A program made the position numbers and the translations under genes. 64,000 nt of DNA from PXAP01 sp046483315 (lineage in GTDB: Bacteria > Bacteroidota > Bacteroidia > Bacteroidales > PUMT01): positions 5,859 through 69,858 of the forward strand of contig JAWODJ010000012.1 in assembly GCA_046483315.1 (NCBI GenBank). Reading direction: 5' to 3'. The notes under the pieces are model-generated. The model was not told the origin of the DNA and ran no database searches. It saw nothing but the letters and a program-made list of their open reading frames with translations. Shown piece by piece: positions 61,298 through 64,000 of the stretch. Each line of letters opens with the position of its first letter. The first letter of the stretch is position 1.

Positions 61298-61332
61298 AAT
61301 AAATGTCCCGGGACTTCCTGTCCGGAACTTTT
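61283..61332 (+). terminator. terminator after the oxoamine synthase operon
   Basis: GTTCCGGGCAG (61283-61293) pairs with CTGTCCGGAAC (61318-61328), 11 bp with one G-U pair, followed by T4. A smaller palindrome GTCCCGGGAC sits in the loop. The left arm overlaps the last codons of the 66-residue gene. Confidence 0.55.
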
Positions 61333-61386
61333 GAAGTTGCCCTGATCTTTAATCCAGTTGACTTAGCGGGGGCATATAGCAGGGGA

Positions 61387-62379
61387 TCAGAATTTTCTTG
61401 TCCCCAGATATCTCTCAGAATCCATGGCAGCCATACAACCTGTACCTGCAGCTGTAACAGCCTGACGATAATGAGGGTCCATAACATCTCCGCATGCAAA
61501 AACACCCTCAATATTTGTTTTTGCAGTGCCCGGTATAGTTTTTATATATCCAACCTCATCGGTTTCAAGATAATCCCTGAAAATAGCGGAATTAGGTGTA
61601 TGACCGATTGCCACAAAGAATCCGGAAATATCCAGTTGTACCTCCTCCCCAAGGCTGTTGGTCAGCACAACACCGGTTACAACACCATCCCTGCCCACTA
61701 TTTCTTTGGTAATGTGCTCAAACAGTACCGTTATGTTTTCTTTCTCCAGCACTCTTTGCTGCATCACCCTGGTTGCCCGCATATAATCCTTACGGATTAT
61801 CAGGTAAACTTTCCTGCATATTCCTGCAAGATAGAGAGACTCTTCAGCTGCAGTGTCGCCACCTCCCACTACGGCAACATCCTGGTTTTTATAGAAAAAG
61901 CCGTCACATGTTGCACAGGCGGAGACACCCGAGCCCATATATTTTTTCTCCGAATCCAGTCCGAGATACTTTGCAGTAGCACCCGTAGCTATTATAAGAG
62001 CATCGGCTTCGATTATTTTTGAATCATCAACGGTAATCTTAAACGGCGATGAAGAGAGGTCTGATGCCGTTGCATGGCCAAACCGTATATCGGTTCCAAA
62101 CCGTGAAGCCTGCTTTTTGAGATCTTCCATCATCTCCGGCCCGGTAACACCATCGGGATATCCGGGAAAATTCTCAACATCGGTGGTTGTGGTAAGCTGT
62201 CCTCCCGGCTCAAGCCCTTCATACATAACCGGATTCAGATTTGCCCTTGCAGCATAAATTGCAGCGGTATAACCTGCGGGCCCGGAACCTATGATCAGGC
62301 ATTTAACTTTTTCTGCTTCTCCTTCGGTCTTTTTAGCGGAATTTTCTTCCTTTAATTCCATCTTTTTGAAAATACTCAT
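61387..62379 (-). CDS. trxB: thioredoxin-disulfide reductase
   Basis: FAD/NADPH enzyme of 330 residues that reduces thioredoxin. FAD motif GSGPAGYTAAIYAA (31-44), QLTTTTDVENFPGYPDGVTG, the redox-active Cys155-Ala-Thr-Cys158 (ACATCDGFF), NADPH motif VVGGGDTAAEES, and C-terminal EGVFACGDVMDPHYRQAVTAAGTGCMAA. The first 25 residues form a charged extension (KKMELKEENSAKKTEGEAEK) absent from the E. coli enzyme. The true start could be codon 7. Confidence 0.95.
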   Translation of the reverse strand: MSIFKKMELKEENSAKKTEGEAEKVKCLIIGSGPAGYTAAIYAARANLNPVMYEGLEPGGQLTTTTDVENFPGYPDGVTGPEMMEDLKKQASRFGTDIRFGHATASDLSSSPFKITVDDSKIIEADALIIATGATAKYLGLDSEKKYMGSGVSACATCDGFFYKNQDVAVVGGGDTAAEESLYLAGICRKVYLIIRKDYMRATRVMQQRVLEKENITVLFEHITKEIVGRDGVVTGVVLTNSLGEEVQLDISGFFVAIGHTPNSAIFRDYLETDEVGYIKTIPGTAKTNIEGVFACGDVMDPHYRQAVTAAGTGCMAAMDSERYLGTRKF

Positions 62380-62498
62380 TATTTCCTTTTTTATTAATAT
62401 TTTTCTGGGTTTTAAAAAAACATGTAAAAATACAAAGTATCATCATAACTGCAAACATTAAAAATAATCTAAAGTTCAGCCCGGGTTCAACTAATAAA

Positions 62499-62561
62499 CT
62501 GCCCCGGGGCAGAGCCCCGAAGTATCAAATGGAATTTATTATTTCCGACCCAGAGGGTCGG
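62499..62561. repeat. cluster of GC-rich palindromes
   Basis: In the 62380-62692 gap, CTGCCCCGGGGCAG (62499-62512) is a perfect 14-bp palindrome. CCGACCC-aga-GGGTCGG (62545-62561) is a 7-bp hairpin. A second GCCCCG copy follows the first. They lie between the trxB start and the tRNA promoter. The rest of the gap is AT-rich with no gene. Confidence 0.5.
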
Positions 62562-62624
62562 GGTATTAAACCGTGTTGATAAATAAATGCGACACCTGAC
62601 TGCAATAAAGAGAAAAAGGAAAAA

Positions 62625-62655
62625 TTTGCAGATAAGCAATTGTTTATTAATTTTG
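62625..62655 (+). promoter_or_regulatory. promoter of the tRNA-Pro gene
   Basis: TTTG (62625-62628), 19-bp spacer and TAATTTTG (62648-62655) match the Bacteroidota consensus exactly. The tRNA begins 38 bp further on. Confidence 0.7.
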
Positions 62656-62692
62656 CATCGCATCAGCAGCCGGGTTGATTCCCGGTCTGTTT

Positions 62693-62766
62693 CGGGGTGT
62701 GGCGCAGTTGGCTAGCGCACTTGCATGGGGTGCAAGGGGTCGGAAGTTCGAGTCTTCTCACCCCGA
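62693..62766 (+). tRNA. tRNA-Pro(GGG)
   Basis: A 74-nt cloverleaf. Acceptor CGGGGTG pairs with CACCCCG. D-stem GCGC/GCGC, anticodon stem CTTGC/GCAAG around ATGGGGT with anticodon GGG at 62727-62729. T-stem GGAAG/CTTCT with loop TTCGAGT. Discriminator base A at 62766. CCA is not encoded. A terminator follows. Confidence 0.95.
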
Positions 62767-62772
62767 CATGAT

Positions 62773-62807
62773 AAGACAACTTGCTCATTTTGCAGGTTGT
62801 CTTTTTT
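62773..62807 (+). terminator. terminator of the tRNA-Pro gene
   Basis: AAGACAAC (62773-62780) pairs with GTTGTCTT (62796-62803), stem extended by a TTGC/GCAG near-match, with a run of six T at 62802-62807. Confidence 0.85.
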
Positions 62808-62867
62808 ATAACCACCCCCACCCGGTTCCCCACAGAGATAATTCATGACTTATCGAAATCTAATTCA

Positions 62868-62890
62868 TCACAGATATATATTATCTGTGA
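62868..62890. promoter_or_regulatory. 23-bp palindrome, AbiEi operator candidate
   Basis: TCACAGATA (62868-62876) and TATCTGTGA (62882-62890) are perfect 9-bp arms around five bases. AbiEi antitoxins are known to repress their operon by binding 23-bp inverted repeats in the promoter region. Here the dyad lies 33 bp before the -33 element. A second, clean copy was not found. Confidence 0.55.
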
Positions 62891-62923
62891 GTTATTAATT
62901 TATTTATAATAACCAGATAAAAA

Positions 62924-62953
62924 TTGTCGATTAGTGAATATTTATTATCTTTG
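62924..62953 (+). promoter_or_regulatory. promoter of the AbiE operon
   Basis: TTG (62924-62926), 19-bp spacer, TATCTTTG (62946-62953) fit the Bacteroidota consensus. ATG of the first gene is at 62999. Confidence 0.65.
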
Positions 62954-62998
62954 TATTGCTAAATAGTGTATAATAATAGGATAATATATATACTTAAG

Positions 62999-63811
62999 AT
63001 GAGAAATATAGTTAGTTGGGACATTATTAAAAGGTTTTCTGGTGCTGATCAGTATTGTTTTACTTTTCAGGATGTGTTGGCAGAGTATCCCGATGTTAAC
63101 AAAATTTATCTTTCGAGAGTTCTTTCAGGGATGGTTGAAAAGGGTATGTTGATAAAACTTAGCCGGAATCTATATTACATTGTCCCTCCAAGTGCTGATC
63201 CTCAAGTATATATTCCGGATTGGCACCTTGTTGCCAAATATTTAATGAGGAGTAAAAAATATTACATTGGTTATTATTCGGCAATGCAAATACATGGTCT
63301 TATAACCCAACCGAGTCTGAAAGAGATTATAGTAACCAATCTCCAGGTAAAACCTGCCATAAAGAAAATACGGGGAATTGAATTCCAATTTGTATATCAT
63401 ACAGAGCAAAGGTTCTTTGGGTATAAAAATACCTGGATCGATAAGCATAATAGAGTTATGGTCAGTGACCTTGAGAAAACACTTGTTGATACTTTAACCC
63501 GCCCGCATTTAAGTGGTGGATTGGTTGAAATTGGCAAGGCATTGTATGAATCAAAAGAAAAAATAGATTATCATAAATTACTTGATTATCTGAACCGTAA
63601 TGAAAGCAAAGCCCCAAAGAAGAGATTCTTGTTTCTCGCAGACTTGCTTGGTCTTACATGGACAAACAATTATGATGAAATGTTAAAAAAAATGGGCACA
63701 AGTTTTCCAGTTCTGGATACGACTGGTCCAAACCAGGGCAGGAAAGATTCCAGATTTGGCTTGAAAATAAACATTGATGTAAATACTATCAGAAATTCAA
63801 TCTTCACATGA
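62999..63811 (+). CDS. AbiEi-type antitoxin, winged-helix regulator
   Basis: Transcriptional repressor and antitoxin of a type IV AbiE system, 270 residues from ATG 62999. The frame extends 11 codons upstream only to a GTG. An N-terminal winged helix (FTFQDVLAEYPDVNKIYLSRVLSGMVEKGMLIKLSRNLYYIVPP) precedes the AbiEi core with KKYYIGYYSAMQIHGLITQPSLKEIIVTN and RVMVSDLEKTLVDTLTRPHLSGG. Base composition is more AT-rich than the neighbours, consistent with transfer. Its last codons overlap the next gene by ATGA. Confidence 0.85.
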   Translation: MRNIVSWDIIKRFSGADQYCFTFQDVLAEYPDVNKIYLSRVLSGMVEKGMLIKLSRNLYYIVPPSADPQVYIPDWHLVAKYLMRSKKYYIGYYSAMQIHGLITQPSLKEIIVTNLQVKPAIKKIRGIEFQFVYHTEQRFFGYKNTWIDKHNRVMVSDLEKTLVDTLTRPHLSGGLVEIGKALYESKEKIDYHKLLDYLNRNESKAPKKRFLFLADLLGLTWTNNYDEMLKKMGTSFPVLDTTGPNQGRKDSRFGLKINIDVNTIRNSIFT

Positions 63812-64000
63812 TCAAACCTCAGGAGATCTCGAAAATAGCAAATAGCGAAGGCGTCAGACCACAGCAAATTGAAAAGGACTATATTATATCCTGGGTATTA
63901 TGGGGTGTTTATAATCATGGTACTTTAAAAGATGCTTTGATCTTTAAAGGTGGAACTTGTATTAAAAAGATCTTTATCAAGGACTACCGCTACTCTGAAG
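63808..64000 (+). CDS. AbiEii/AbiGii-type nucleotidyltransferase toxin, truncated by window end
   Basis: Frame from ATG 63808 (overlapping the AbiEi stop) runs off the window after 64 codons. The visible part (IKPQEISKIANSEGVRPQQIEKDYIISWVLWGVY, then LIFKGGTCIKKIF and DYRYSE) carries the Lys-Gly-Gly-Thr of the nucleotidyltransferase fold, the lead-in to the GS/GT-x-D motif of AbiEii toxins. Related toxins modify tRNA or other targets with nucleotides. Catalytic residues further on are not visible. Confidence 0.8.
   Translation, partial: MIKPQEISKIANSEGVRPQQIEKDYIISWVLWGVYNHGTLKDALIFKGGTCIKKIFIKDYRYSE

Noticed and set aside
61303..62022. Plus-strand frame of 239 codons opposite trxB
   Set aside because: Shadow of the conserved thioredoxin reductase gene. 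A terminator precedes it.
1..64000. CRISPR array, rRNA operon, insertion sequence with transposase
   Set aside because: No evenly spaced direct repeats, no rRNA-like stretches, and no transposase-like frame were seen on either strand.

Overview
The window reads as chromosomal DNA from a member of the Bacteroidota, most likely a Bacteroidales/Marinilabiliales-type anaerobe or facultative anaerobe (an inference from gene content, not from a database match). The evidence is two SusC/SusD outer-membrane pairs, a PorD-type (DUF4835) protein of the type IX secretion system, Bacteroidota-specific families (DUF5606, PUR-alpha-like DUF3276, long-form NusB, Rpb6-like omega), almost no Shine-Dalgarno sequences, and promoters of the TTTG-N19-TAnnTTTG type. 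No rRNA, CRISPR array or intact insertion sequence was seen. There is one tRNA, tRNA-Pro(GGG).

Layout. 1-241: 3' end of an unidentified gene. 0.4-5.7 kb: SusC/SusD pair 1 with a strong terminator and a structured leader. 5.8-9.9 kb: a housekeeping operon on the minus strand (nusB, DUF1573 lipoprotein, yajC, YbbR-like, coaE, DUF5606). 9.95-10.14 kb: a small inverted-repeat element. 10.4-12.5 kb: PUR-like DNA/RNA-binding protein, a metal-site-less ADP-ribosylglycohydrolase homologue and a conserved protein of unknown function. 12.6-15.9 kb: a FeoA-FeoB fusion iron transporter with a palindromic operator candidate on its promoter, a 50-residue Cys-rich FeoB partner, and a DUF456 membrane protein. 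16-17.8 kb and 24.4-27.4 kb: two paralogous secreted serine hydrolases, one fused to a NagZ-like GH3 domain and one that has lost it. 18.2-24.2 kb: PepD, rubredoxin, and a complete sodium-pumping methylmalonyl-CoA decarboxylase operon with its epimerase. 27.6-34.1 kb: tricorn-like protease, OsmC, an OmpA/TPR/PD40 protein and queE. 34.2-37.7 kb: alkaline phosphatase and the ATP sulfurylase pair cysN/cysD. 38-42.6 kb: SusC/SusD pair 2. 43-47.5 kb: histidine-degradation genes ftcD and hutI, then a DUF819 transporter. 47.7-48.9 kb: a His/Cys-rich lipoprotein and a PepSY-type membrane protein. 48.9-55.6 kb: fabI, an Omp85-type barrel, a penicillin acylase family enzyme and recN. 55.8-59.4 kb: bamD-rpoZ-coaBC-porD, reading into recN. 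59.8-62.4 kb: an alpha-oxoamine synthase (sphingolipid or sulfonolipid pathway), a small membrane protein and trxB. 62.7-64.0 kb: tRNA-Pro followed by an AbiE-type toxin-antitoxin pair running off the window.

Together the genes suggest a saccharolytic or peptide-using organism that makes propionate through methylmalonyl-CoA and conserves energy as a sodium gradient, takes up ferrous iron, recycles cell-wall fragments, and degrades histidine. The least explained items are the ADP-ribosylglycohydrolase homologue lacking all four metal-binding aspartates, the truncated GH3/serine-hydrolase paralogue, the dyads on the feoAB, osmC and abiE promoters, two families of short dispersed palindromes, and the tRNA-linked AbiE locus.
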